Below are positions 56,497 to 64,000 of a DNA stretch of 64,000 nucleotides, piece after piece. Within the stretch, counting starts at the first letter, position 1. The number at the start of each line of letters is the position of its first letter. The position numbers and the translations under genes were made by a program. This DNA comes from Bradyrhizobium sp. SRL28 (GTDB taxonomy: Bacteria; Pseudomonadota; Alphaproteobacteria; Rhizobiales; Xanthobacteraceae). The notes below the pieces were generated by a model. The model did no database searches. It was given only the letters and a program-made list of their open reading frames with translations, and was not told the DNA's origin. The DNA is taken from the NCBI RefSeq assembly GCF_018596315.1, contig NZ_JAHEAG010000013.1, positions 110,584 to 174,583 of the forward strand. Reading direction: 5' to 3'.

Positions 56497-57444
56497 ATGA
56501 CGCTTGTCTCGATCCCTGCCAACCCGGTTCCGGAGGATGTCGTCTCAGGCACCATCAAGACGCCCGACGGCGCGGAATTGCGGTTCGCGCGCTGGGCGCC
56601 GCCGGCGGGGCGCAAGGGCACGGTCTGCGTCTTCACCGGGCGCAGCGAGCCGATCGAAAAGTATTTCGAGACGGTGCGGGACTTGCGCGATCGCGGATTT
56701 GCGGTGGCGATGATCGACTGGCGCGGCCAGGGGCATTCCTCGCGCCGCCTGCGCGATCCGCGCAAGGGCTATGTCCGCGACTTCTCCGATTACGAAGTCG
56801 ACGTCGAAACCTTCGTGCAGCAGGTGGTGCTGCCCGACTGCCCGCCGCCCTTTTTCGCGCTGGCGCATTCGATGGGCGGCGCGGTCATGCTGCGGGTGGC
56901 GCGTGCGGGAAAACGCTGGTTTGACCGCATGGTGCTGTCGGCGCCGATGATCGACCTGCCGGGACGCAGGACCGCGTTGCCGACGCGGGCGTTGCTGCGG
57001 GTCATGCGGCTGATGGGGCAGGGCGGCCGCTACGTGCCCGGCGGCAGCGACGCGCTGACCGGAACGGAATCCTTCATCAACAACCCCTTCACCAGCGATC
57101 CCGTGCGCTACGCCCGCAACACCGCGATCCTGGAAGAAGATCCGACGCTGGGCATCGGTTCGCCGACGGTGGCCTGGGCCGATACCGCGTTCAGGGCGAT
57201 GAATACCTTTCGCGGCATGACCTACCCGTCCGAGATCCGCCAGCCGATCCTGATGCTGGCCGCCAGCAACGACAGCATTGTTTCCACGGCCGCAATCGAA
57301 GAGTTCGCCTATCATCTGCGCGCCGGCTCGCATCTGGTGATCGCGGGCTCCAGGCACGAGATCCTGCAGGAGCAGGACCGCTACCGCTCGCAATTCTGGG
57401 CGGCGTTCGACGCCTTCGTTCCGGGCACGCCGCTGTTCAAGTGA
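56497..57444 (+). CDS. Alpha/beta hydrolase, lysophospholipase-like
   Basis: A soluble 315-residue hydrolase. The nucleophile is the Ser of FFALAHSMGGAVMLRVA, the acid is in MLAASNDSIVS, and the His in VIAGSRHEILQEQ, all in the normal order. TVCVFTGRSEPIEKYFETVR and GFAVAMIDWRGQGHSSRRL are blocks of the PldB-like group, which cleaves lysophospholipids. The start ATG 56497 lies 75 bases from the divergent hsp20 promoter region. Confidence 0.88.
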   Translation: MTLVSIPANPVPEDVVSGTIKTPDGAELRFARWAPPAGRKGTVCVFTGRSEPIEKYFETVRDLRDRGFAVAMIDWRGQGHSSRRLRDPRKGYVRDFSDYEVDVETFVQQVVLPDCPPPFFALAHSMGGAVMLRVARAGKRWFDRMVLSAPMIDLPGRRTALPTRALLRVMRLMGQGGRYVPGGSDALTGTESFINNPFTSDPVRYARNTAILEEDPTLGIGSPTVAWADTAFRAMNTFRGMTYPSEIRQPILMLAASNDSIVSTAAIEEFAYHLRAGSHLVIAGSRHEILQEQDRYRSQFWAAFDAFVPGTPLFK

Positions 57445-57448
57445 GGCC

Positions 57449-58117
57449 TCAGCGCGAGGCCGGCTTCGGCAGCCGCTTGGTGATCCGCTCGGGCAATCGC
57501 CGCTCCACGAACAGCGTCCTGACTTCGGCGACGCTGAGGTAACGCGCCTCGCCTTCGCCCTTGCCGAGGATCTTCAGCAGCACCGGCCATTCGCCCTTCA
57601 TGAGCATGGGGTAGTACCAGCGCGCCGCATCGCCGTCGCGCTTGATATTGGCCTTCATGAAAGTGTCGATCTCTTTCGCCGTCAGCCCGCGCTCGACGCC
57701 CCCTGAAGGATCCTTGTAGTCCTTGCCGAAGCCGGCGAGCCAGGCGATTTCGTCCTCATGAACCTTCGCATCGACGTCGAGAATGCGCGAACCGCCGCCG
57801 TGCTTGTCGAGCGGGCCGTCGCGCAGTTCGTCCAGCACCGCGCCGGAGGTTGCGCTTTTCAATACGCGCAGCGGTCCGAGACCGTTCGCGATGACGGCGA
57901 CCAGCCAGGTTGCCAGCCGGACCTTCTTTTTGCCGGGGCCGGTTTGCCCGCTCGCGTCTCCGACGATTTCGGACAGTTTCGAAAGCGGCACGGCGTGGCC
58001 GCCGACATAACCATTGGCGACCAGCGCGCGCAAAAACGGGCAGGGATTGTTGGGTGAAACGGGGATCTGCCCGGTAGGTGCGGTGCCCGGAGCGGTACCG
58101 ATGCGGTCGTCAGGCAT
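57449..58117 (-). CDS. Protein with chloroperoxidase-like Cys-Pro motif
   Basis: The protein has 222 residues and no signal peptide. Near the N-terminus is NPCPFLRALVANGYVGGHAV, which echoes the PCP-x-L-x-x-L-A-N-H-G-Y motif of heme-thiolate (family 2) peroxidases, where the Cys is the heme ligand. Further on, LDKHGGGSRILDVDAKVHED resembles the LxxHGxxxHDASLxR segment around the catalytic Glu. The His of the A-N-H-G-Y motif is missing. It may be a distant or inactive relative, or a chance match; the assignment is tentative. Confidence 0.6.
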   Translation of the reverse strand: MPDDRIGTAPGTAPTGQIPVSPNNPCPFLRALVANGYVGGHAVPLSKLSEIVGDASGQTGPGKKKVRLATWLVAVIANGLGPLRVLKSATSGAVLDELRDGPLDKHGGGSRILDVDAKVHEDEIAWLAGFGKDYKDPSGGVERGLTAKEIDTFMKANIKRDGDAARWYYPMLMKGEWPVLLKILGKGEGEARYLSVAEVRTLFVERRLPERITKRLPKPASR

Positions 58118-58271
58118 GGGTTAAATCCTCAAAGGCATCGAATAAGAAAAAGCATCCGCTCCGATCGGAAGCGAAAAACGGTCAAAAAGGAATTTAGAGG
58201 CGCGCTACTTCAGCGTGTAGGCAAGTTTTGGCGGAATTCGACGCCGTGTCAACCGACTGGCTCACACACGC

Positions 58272-60086
58272 TCAGGAATCTGCGGCGAGCCTTGGAGAGG
58301 ATTCGACGAGAGTCAATTTGCTGAAGGGGATGCCGGCTTTCACAAGGCCGTCACGGTAATGGGCAATGTCGGCCGGCATCTTCCAGTTAAAATTGCGCAG
58401 GTGCCGGTCGACGGTCAGGCCGGGATAGTTGCTTAGCAGAACCTCGGCGGCGTTTACTGCTTCTGCAGTCCGGCCCAATTGAGCCAGGGCTGCCGCCCGG
58501 ATCGCGAGTGCCTGAAGGTGATTGGGATTCACATAAAGCTGTTCGCGCGCCCATGACACCGAAGCGTCATACTGCCCGAGCAGGTAATGGGCGAACGCGT
58601 TCACGGCCGCCCATTGATACCGGGGATCGTTGTTGCCGCTCTGGGCCGCCGTCGTAAACAGTTCGATGGCGTGCCGGTGTTCGCCGGAGACGAGATGACA
58701 CACCCCGAGCACGCCGCGGGCGCCCATATCATACGGATTGAGCCCGACCGCCCGCTTGGCAGCATCCATCGCCGCCTCGTAATGCCCTTCCGCCGCGTGC
58801 ACATAGGCGAGAATCTGAAACGCAAAGGACGAACGGGGATCGAGCCGGACGCTGCTCTCCGCAAGGACCATCGTGGAATCCCACACTTCGCGCGTGCCCT
58901 TGATCCACCCGAGCTGGATGCCCTGAGCCTGGATGGTGGCGAGATAGGCGCGCGCGATCGACAGCGTCGGATCGAGCGCGATGGCTTCCTTGAACAGCAC
59001 GATCGAGGTTTCGACATCGGCCTTGGTCTGCAGGTAATAGTAGGACAGCCCCTTGAGGAAGCGATCCCATGCAGTGATGTCGTTCGACGACGAGCGGGGC
59101 GGGGCGGAGGCCTCCGCCCGGTAGATCTCGGCTGCGATCGCCGCGGACAGGCTGGTGGTAAGCTCGTCCTGCATCGCGAACAGGTCGCCGATGTCGCGGT
59201 CGAACCGGCCAGTCCATAATTGTTCGCCGGTCTCGGGCGCGATCAGTTCCGCGGTGACGCGAATCTTGGTCGCCGCGCGACGGACCGAGCCCTGGATCAG
59301 GTAGCTCGCATCGATCTCGCGCGCGATCAGGCGCGTGCTCACATTCCTGCCTTTGAAGGAGAAGGTCGAGTTGCGGCTCAGCACGCGGTAGAACGATTGC
59401 AGCGAAAGCGCGTGGATCAGGTCCTCGGTCAGCCCGTCGGAAAAATACTCGTCCGCGCTTTCGCTCAGATTCGCGAACGGCAGCACGCCCACGATCGCCG
59501 TCCGATACTGGGCCGGAAGATTGGTGACCGATGTTTCGGTCGAGGCTTTGGGCTTGGGGCCGGTGGCGTCGGAGCCGGCGGGTTGCCAGGTCCAGACGTG
59601 GATCGGCTCGTCGATGTTCTTGAACCGGTGGGGGCCGGCATCGGCGAGCGTGACGCTGAGACGCTTGCCGGCTTCATGACAAGCCTTGCCCGAAACCGCC
59701 ACGCCGCCGGGGGCGGCGACCGATTCGAGGCGGACGGCGATGTTGACGTCGTCGCCGAACACCTCGTCCTCGTCGGCCATCACATCGCCCATATGGATGC
59801 CCATGCGGAACTGCATGGATCGATCGGCAGGGAGGTGCTCGTTGCGCTCGGCCATCACCATCTGCATCGCGATCGCGGCCTCGATGGCGCCGACGATAGA
59901 GGGAAATTCAAGGAGGAAGCCGTCGCCGGTGTTCTTCACCAGGCGGCCGCCGTGATTGAGGATGATCGGGTAGATCGCGGTGCGATGGGCCTTGAACGTG
60001 GCGTGCGTCCCCGCCTCGTCGGCCCCCATCATGCGGGAATAGCCGGCGACGTCAGCGCAGACGATGGCTGCCAAGCGTCTTTCCAT
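58272..60086 (-). CDS. Class III nucleotide cyclase fused to TolB-like and TPR domains
   Basis: The 604-residue protein has a cyclase domain at residues 1-170 (AAIVCADVAGYSRMM with metal Asp12, LVKNTGDGFLLEF with Asp55, GIHMGDVMADEDEVFGDDVN), then a TolB-like domain (VGVLPFANLSESADEYFSDG, about 195-320), and some six TPR-like helical pairs (350-575). The architecture is common in Bradyrhizobium cyclase families. No membrane helix is obvious. The TPR array probably docks a regulator. Substrate unproven. Confidence 0.9.
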   Translation of the reverse strand: MERRLAAIVCADVAGYSRMMGADEAGTHATFKAHRTAIYPIILNHGGRLVKNTGDGFLLEFPSIVGAIEAAIAMQMVMAERNEHLPADRSMQFRMGIHMGDVMADEDEVFGDDVNIAVRLESVAAPGGVAVSGKACHEAGKRLSVTLADAGPHRFKNIDEPIHVWTWQPAGSDATGPKPKASTETSVTNLPAQYRTAIVGVLPFANLSESADEYFSDGLTEDLIHALSLQSFYRVLSRNSTFSFKGRNVSTRLIAREIDASYLIQGSVRRAATKIRVTAELIAPETGEQLWTGRFDRDIGDLFAMQDELTTSLSAAIAAEIYRAEASAPPRSSSNDITAWDRFLKGLSYYYLQTKADVETSIVLFKEAIALDPTLSIARAYLATIQAQGIQLGWIKGTREVWDSTMVLAESSVRLDPRSSFAFQILAYVHAAEGHYEAAMDAAKRAVGLNPYDMGARGVLGVCHLVSGEHRHAIELFTTAAQSGNNDPRYQWAAVNAFAHYLLGQYDASVSWAREQLYVNPNHLQALAIRAAALAQLGRTAEAVNAAEVLLSNYPGLTVDRHLRNFNWKMPADIAHYRDGLVKAGIPFSKLTLVESSPRLAADS

Positions 60087-60272
60087 ATCGCACTATATCC
60101 CCAACGGCGCCGGAATGGGCGAGATAACCACTACGTGGTCGGTCGACCGATTCCAATGTTTATAAAATATGCGCAATCTGGTGGAAGCCCGATTTGCTCA
60201 TGATAGTACTGCAAACCGTCTAGAAATGGCACACGCGCAAATAAGAGCAGGTAGGGTCAGGGAACCGGTCAA

Positions 60273-60917
60273 ATGATGGTTGAGACGCTCGGCATTCACG
60301 AACTCTGGCTTTTCATCCTCTCCGGGTTGTTGCTCAACATCACGCCGGGGCCGGACACGGCCTATATTATCGGCCGCAGCATCCAGTTCGGATGGCGCGG
60401 CGGGGTGGCGGCGGCGACCGGTATCTGCTGCGGCTGTCTGGTCCATGTGTTCGGCGCCGCTATCGGCCTGTCGGCGCTGTTGATGGCGTCATCTGCCGCC
60501 TTCACGGTGCTGAAATGGGCCGGTGCCGCCTATCTGCTGTTTACGGGCGTCCAGATGCTGCTGTCGAGGCCGCAGCCGATTGCCGAGGCGGCGGCCGTCA
60601 CCGAAACGTCACTTTCGCGCGTGTTCTGGCAGGGCGCGCTGACCAACGTGCTCAATCCGAAGGTGGCGCTGTTCTTCCTGGCCTTCCTGCCGCAATTCGT
60701 GGCCGCGGACTCCAGTCACAAGACGTTGGCCTTTCTGACCCTGGGTATGATCTTCATTTCCACCGGCACGCTGTGGTGCCTCGGACTTGCCGCCTTCGCC
60801 GCCAGGGCGGCCCGGCGCATCAGGCAATCGGCCAATGTGATGGCTTGGATCAACCGCGTGCTCGGCGGGCTGTTCGTCTATCTCGGCATCCGAGTCGCGA
60901 TGCTGGAGGCGCGCTGA
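60273..60917 (+). CDS. LysE/RhtB family amino-acid exporter
   Basis: The 214-residue inner-membrane protein has six helices. The hallmark NITPGPDTAYIIGRSIQFGW (the conserved PGP loop) is followed by GGVAAATGICCGCLVHV, KWAGAAYLLFTGVQML, and a C-terminal NPKVALFFLAFLPQFV block. It exports an amino acid or related solute with proton exchange; the substrate is unknown. ATG 60273 has GGGAA upstream. Confidence 0.9.
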   Translation: MMVETLGIHELWLFILSGLLLNITPGPDTAYIIGRSIQFGWRGGVAAATGICCGCLVHVFGAAIGLSALLMASSAAFTVLKWAGAAYLLFTGVQMLLSRPQPIAEAAAVTETSLSRVFWQGALTNVLNPKVALFFLAFLPQFVAADSSHKTLAFLTLGMIFISTGTLWCLGLAAFAARAARRIRQSANVMAWINRVLGGLFVYLGIRVAMLEAR

Positions 60918-60988
60918 GGTCAGGTCGCCTACCTGGAGAATTCCTTGGCAAGGAATGAGTGGGTTTCCCGCAAGGCTTCGTGAGAAAG

Positions 60989-61741
60989 TTACGACATCAG
61001 TTTCGCAAGCGCATTGCTGGCGAGATAGAGGCCGAGAACAATCATGCCGATCTGGAACCAGCGCCGGAAGACATCCGGCTGCAGCCAAGTCCGCACCGCC
61101 TGTCCGATAAACATGCCGGCAAAGGATGCTGCCATGGCGACCGCGCCGGGCAGTGCGGTTGCCGCCGTCAGCAGACCGGCGCCGGTGAGGTTGAGGCCAA
61201 GCGCCAGGGTCGCGACCGTGAAGAACACGCCCAATGCCTGGATCAGCTCTTCCTTCTCCATGCCGATCGCCTGCAGGAACGGCACCGACGGAATGACCTG
61301 CACGCCCGTTGCCGCAGAGATCATGCCGGTGATCAGCCCGACGATGCCGCCGACCCATTTTTCGTTTTGGCGGGCAACGGTGAAATCGAATTTGCAGAGG
61401 CCGATGACGGCATTGATCGCCAGCAACAGGCCTAGTGCGATGGTGGTATAGCGCGCATAGGGCCCGGTCAGCGACCCTGCATTGAGCCAGACGCCGGCGG
61501 CCGTTCCGGCCAGCAATGGCCATAGCCGCCGGAAAATATCGCGCAGATAAGGACCGCCGAAGGTTTGCCAGATGTTGGTGACGATCGCCGGCACGATGAC
61601 GATGGCGATCGCCTGGGCCGGCGGCATCGACACCGCAAGCAGGCCCATCGACACCGTCGGCAGGCCGAGCCCGAGTGCGCCCTTCACGAAGCCCGCGAGC
61701 AGGAAGGTGGCGGTAACGAGAAGAAGCAGAGAATCCAACAT
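60989..61741 (-). CDS. TauE/SafE family sulfite exporter-like permease
   Basis: From ATG 61741 it is 250 residues with about eight helices. The two family repeats start with LAGFVKGALGLGLPTVSMGL and VGGIVGLITGMISAATGVQV, both with the characteristic Gly-rich break. Such proteins move sulfite, sulfoacetate or other small anions. It is divergent from a LysR regulator, which often controls this family. Confidence 0.9.
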   Translation of the reverse strand: MLDSLLLLVTATFLLAGFVKGALGLGLPTVSMGLLAVSMPPAQAIAIVIVPAIVTNIWQTFGGPYLRDIFRRLWPLLAGTAAGVWLNAGSLTGPYARYTTIALGLLLAINAVIGLCKFDFTVARQNEKWVGGIVGLITGMISAATGVQVIPSVPFLQAIGMEKEELIQALGVFFTVATLALGLNLTGAGLLTAATALPGAVAMAASFAGMFIGQAVRTWLQPDVFRRWFQIGMIVLGLYLASNALAKLMS

Positions 61742-61824
61742 GGGGCGACATTGACCTATCGCCGTAATGGGCACAATCTGGAGATTACGGAGACAGCCTT
61801 CGGCTGATGCGAAGGCTGTTTCCT

Positions 61825-61938
61825 CGTCATTGCCTGCGACAAACGCGAAGCGTTTGCGCAAGGGAGCGTAAGCGACGAAGCAATCCGTCTATCTGCCATG
61901 CCGTGCGATGGATTGCTTCGCTTCGCTCGCAATGACGG
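61825..61938. repeat. Intergenic palindrome, family D copy 2
   Basis: CGTCATTGC and CGAAGCAATCC mirror GGATTGCTTCG and GCTCGCAATGACGG, with AAGCG hairpin additions in the middle. It matches the arms of the element between gltB and gltD and sits between the divergent tauE-like and lysR genes. Confidence 0.8.
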
Positions 61939-61961
61939 CTTCAACACCGTCAGGAATCCCG

Positions 61962-62855
61962 ATGCGTTTCGATCTGGTCGACCTTCAGCTCTTCATCGCG
62001 GTGGCGGAGACGCGCAGCATCACCAACGGCGCGGCAAAGGTTCATCTCGCGCTGGCTTCGGCCAGTGAGCGGATCAAGGGGCTGGAGGAGGCGCTCGGCG
62101 TTGCGCTGCTGACGCGCGGCCGGCGCGGTGTTGAGCTGACGCCGGCCGGTGAAAGCCTGCTCGATCATGCCAGGGTCGTGCTCCACAATGTCGAGGCGAT
62201 GCGCGGCGATCTCCTGGCCTTTGCCAGTGGCGCGAAGGCCACCGTCCGCTTCCTCGCCAACACGTCGGGGCTTTCGGAATATCTGCCGAAGACACTGGCG
62301 GCTTTTCTGGCCGCGCATCCCCACATTTCGATCGATGTCGAGGAACGCGAAAGCTCCGACATCGCCCGCGCCATCGTCATCGGTTCCGCCGACCTCGGGC
62401 TCGCCGCCGAACACGCGCTTGCAGACAATATCGAGCGGATGCCGTTCAGCGAAGATCGCCTGGTTCTGGTCACCGCGCGCGAGGACGAACTGGCGAACCG
62501 GCGGCAGGTTGATTTCAGCGACGTGGTGAAGCGCGATTTCGTCGGACTGATAGGTTCGATCGCATTGCACGCCCATATCAGCATGCACGCGGCGCGGCTC
62601 GGCGCGCGTCTGCGGTTTCGCGCGCGGCTGAACAGTTTCGATGCGATCGGCCAGATGGTTGCCGCCGGCATCGGGATTGGCGTGATGCCTGAAGTCGCGG
62701 CAAAACGATGCGCGCGATCGATGAAGATCAATGTCGTCAGGATCAGGGACTCCTGGGCCAACCGGAAGCTCGTGATCTGTGCGCGGAGTTTTCGGGCGCT
62801 GCCCAGGCCCGCGCAGCAACTGGCGGAGCATTTGCGCAAATCTGCGCCGCGTTGA
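61962..62855 (+). CDS. LysR family transcriptional regulator
   Basis: From ATG 61962 (AGGA upstream) it is 297 residues. The helix-turn-helix (1-60) is VDLQLFIAVAETRSITNGAA with LGVALLTRGRRGVELTPAGE after it, and the sensor domain (90-295) includes VRFLANTSGLSEYLPKTLAA and a hinge at about 165. It is divergent from the TauE/SafE-like gene and likely controls it in response to a small-molecule signal. The frame from 61908 reads into the palindrome and is rejected. Confidence 0.93.
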   Translation: MRFDLVDLQLFIAVAETRSITNGAAKVHLALASASERIKGLEEALGVALLTRGRRGVELTPAGESLLDHARVVLHNVEAMRGDLLAFASGAKATVRFLANTSGLSEYLPKTLAAFLAAHPHISIDVEERESSDIARAIVIGSADLGLAAEHALADNIERMPFSEDRLVLVTAREDELANRRQVDFSDVVKRDFVGLIGSIALHAHISMHAARLGARLRFRARLNSFDAIGQMVAAGIGIGVMPEVAAKRCARSMKINVVRIRDSWANRKLVICARSFRALPRPAQQLAEHLRKSAPR

Positions 62856-62875
62856 ATACGTGAAGGAGAACGAAA

Positions 62876-62968
62876 ATGTTCAAAGTCTGCGGATTCCGCA
62901 GCTCGTTCAACGTCCAGCACATCATGATTTCATTTGGAGAGTTGCGTGGAGGCCTGCTTGATTCTTAA
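62876..62968 (+). CDS. Possible 30-residue peptide with strong ribosome site
   Basis: AAGGAGA lies seven bases before ATG 62876, and the frame reads MFKVCGFRSSFNVQHIMISF, then ten more residues to TAA. A good ribosome site before such a short frame could mean a microprotein or the start of a gene that has since decayed. No similarity is seen. Confidence 0.25.
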   Translation: MFKVCGFRSSFNVQHIMISFGELRGGLLDS

Positions 62969-62988
62969 CGGGACCTCGAAGCCGGACG

Positions 62989-63954
62989 TCATTTGCCCGT
63001 GGCAAGGCCGGCGGCCTTGATGACGCGCGCCCACTTTTGGGTCTCGGTGCCGATGTAATCGCGAAAATGCCCCGGCGTATCGCCTGCAACCGTCAGGCCC
63101 TGATCGGCGAGCTTCTGCTTCACCTGCGGATCGTTCATAGCCTCGTTGGCGACGCGGTTCAGGGTGACGATGATCGCCTCGGGCGTCCCACCCGGCGCGA
63201 TCATCCCGTACCAGTTTTCGATCAGGAGATCCGGCATGCCGACCTCCGCGGTGGTCGGCACGTCAGGTGAGGTGGGCGCGCGTTTCGGAGCGCCAAGCGC
63301 AATCGGGCGCAGGGTGCCGGCCTTGATATGCGGCAGCAGCACCGGCAAATCGAGGAACGCCATCTGCACCTGCTGGCCGAGCAGGTCGTTGATGGCGGGC
63401 GCAGCGCCCCGGTAGGGCACGTGCACGATGTCGATCCTGGCCGTCAGCTTGAGCAGTTCACCGGCAAGATGCGGCAGGCCGCCGACGCCGGCGGATGCGA
63501 AATTGAGTTTTCCGGGCTGGGCCTTGGCGAGCGCGATCAGCTCCTTCATGTCGCCGGCGGGAACGTTGCTGGCGACAACCAGCATTTCCGGCACCGTGGT
63601 CACCAGCGTGACGGGCGCAAAGTCCTTCGTCACGTCGTAGGGCACCTTTTCCATCGTCGGGTTGATGACCAGCGCGCTCGCGCTCACGATGCCGATCGTG
63701 TAGCCGTCGGGCACTGCCTTGGCGATTGCATCGGTGCCGAGCACGCCGGCCTGACCGCCGCGATTGTCGATCAGAACCGGCTGCTTCGTGATCTCGGACA
63801 TGCGCTGGCCGACCAGACGAGCGATGATGTCGTTAGGGCCGCCAGGTGGGAACGGCACGATCAGCCGGATCGGTTTGTTCGGGAAATCCTGCGCTGCCGC
63901 CGCCGCCGGCAGCAGCACGGACAATCCAGTGAGAAGCACGCGAAGAGCCTTCAT
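62989..63954 (-). CDS. Bug/TctC family tripartite tricarboxylate transporter binding protein
   Basis: From ATG 63954 (GGAGG upstream) it is 321 residues, with a signal peptide (MKALRVLLTGLSVLLPAAAA, then AQDFPNKPIRLIVPFPPGGP, the family signature). PVLIDNRGGQAGVLGTDAIA and VPYRGAAPAINDLLGQQVQM are the two conserved loops that hold a carboxylate through water. It would present an organic acid to a TctA/TctB carrier, but no such carrier gene is in the window; orphan Bug proteins are common in this group. Confidence 0.93.
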   Translation of the reverse strand: MKALRVLLTGLSVLLPAAAAAQDFPNKPIRLIVPFPPGGPNDIIARLVGQRMSEITKQPVLIDNRGGQAGVLGTDAIAKAVPDGYTIGIVSASALVINPTMEKVPYDVTKDFAPVTLVTTVPEMLVVASNVPAGDMKELIALAKAQPGKLNFASAGVGGLPHLAGELLKLTARIDIVHVPYRGAAPAINDLLGQQVQMAFLDLPVLLPHIKAGTLRPIALGAPKRAPTSPDVPTTAEVGMPDLLIENWYGMIAPGGTPEAIIVTLNRVANEAMNDPQVKQKLADQGLTVAGDTPGHFRDYIGTETQKWARVIKAAGLATGK

Positions 63955-64000
63955 GAAAGCCTCCGGTAACTTTGTCACGGCCGGGCCAGCGCGATATCGC

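Overview
The window looks like chromosome from a Bradyrhizobium-type alphaproteobacterium (Nitrobacteraceae). The evidence is high GC, intergenic palindromes and an interspersed repeat of the kind I know from that group, a BA14K protein, a porin-like BBP2 barrel, homospermidine synthase, a FixK/FNR-type box, and a small heat-shock gene with a sigma-32 promoter and a ROSE-type RNA thermometer. I see no rRNA, tRNA, CRISPR array, intact insertion sequence or phage. All assignments come from reading the sequence; no database search was run.

Layout. 1-8.3 kb: a GT-C-like membrane protein running off the left edge, a DUF2147 protein, a MATE exporter, a GNAT enzyme, Fe-superoxide dismutase, a CrcB fluoride channel, a permease made of two paralogous half-genes plus a decayed third piece, and small proteins. 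8.3-9.0 kb: repeat debris. 9.03-13.9 kb: a zinc-acquisition block. A Zur-type palindrome overlaps a consensus -10 box next to a predicted leaderless start for a His-rich membrane microprotein, followed by znuC, znuB, znuA, a COG0523 GTPase with a His-rich loop, and a WD40 propeller overlapping the GTPase gene. 14.5-20.1 kb: an intradiol ring-cleavage dioxygenase followed by a complete Liv-type ABC importer, suggesting uptake and cleavage of an aromatic compound. 20.1-24.4 kb: a patchier stretch with a DUF5939-type cyclase, acetoacetate decarboxylase and small proteins.

24.6-29 kb: a polyamine block on the minus strand. Ornithine decarboxylase (with a long structured leader resembling the alphaproteobacterial speF motif) makes putrescine, which homospermidine synthase condenses; RidA, a GNAT and a membrane microprotein lie between. 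29.2-34.1 kb: M3 peptidase, a DUF1007 and NicO metal-exporter pair, and a thioesterase. 34.2-39.9 kb: a heavy-metal RND efflux operon without an outer-membrane channel gene. 40-47.4 kb: MAPEG, ferrochelatase, the SPFH/NfeD pair, an HxlR regulator with an AhpD-like target and a strong operator between them, arabinose-5-phosphate isomerase, and an outer-membrane barrel.

47.5-54.4 kb: a BA14K gene behind a FixK/FNR box, then NADPH glutamate synthase (gltB, gltD). 54.9-64 kb: a secreted protein, hsp20, an alpha/beta hydrolase, a protein with a chloroperoxidase-like Cys-Pro motif, a cyclase-TPR regulator, LysE and TauE exporters, a LysR regulator divergent from tauE, and a Bug-type binding protein. 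The least explained and most interesting part is the zinc block: the His-rich microprotein and the WD40 partner of the metallochaperone-type GTPase have no function I can name.
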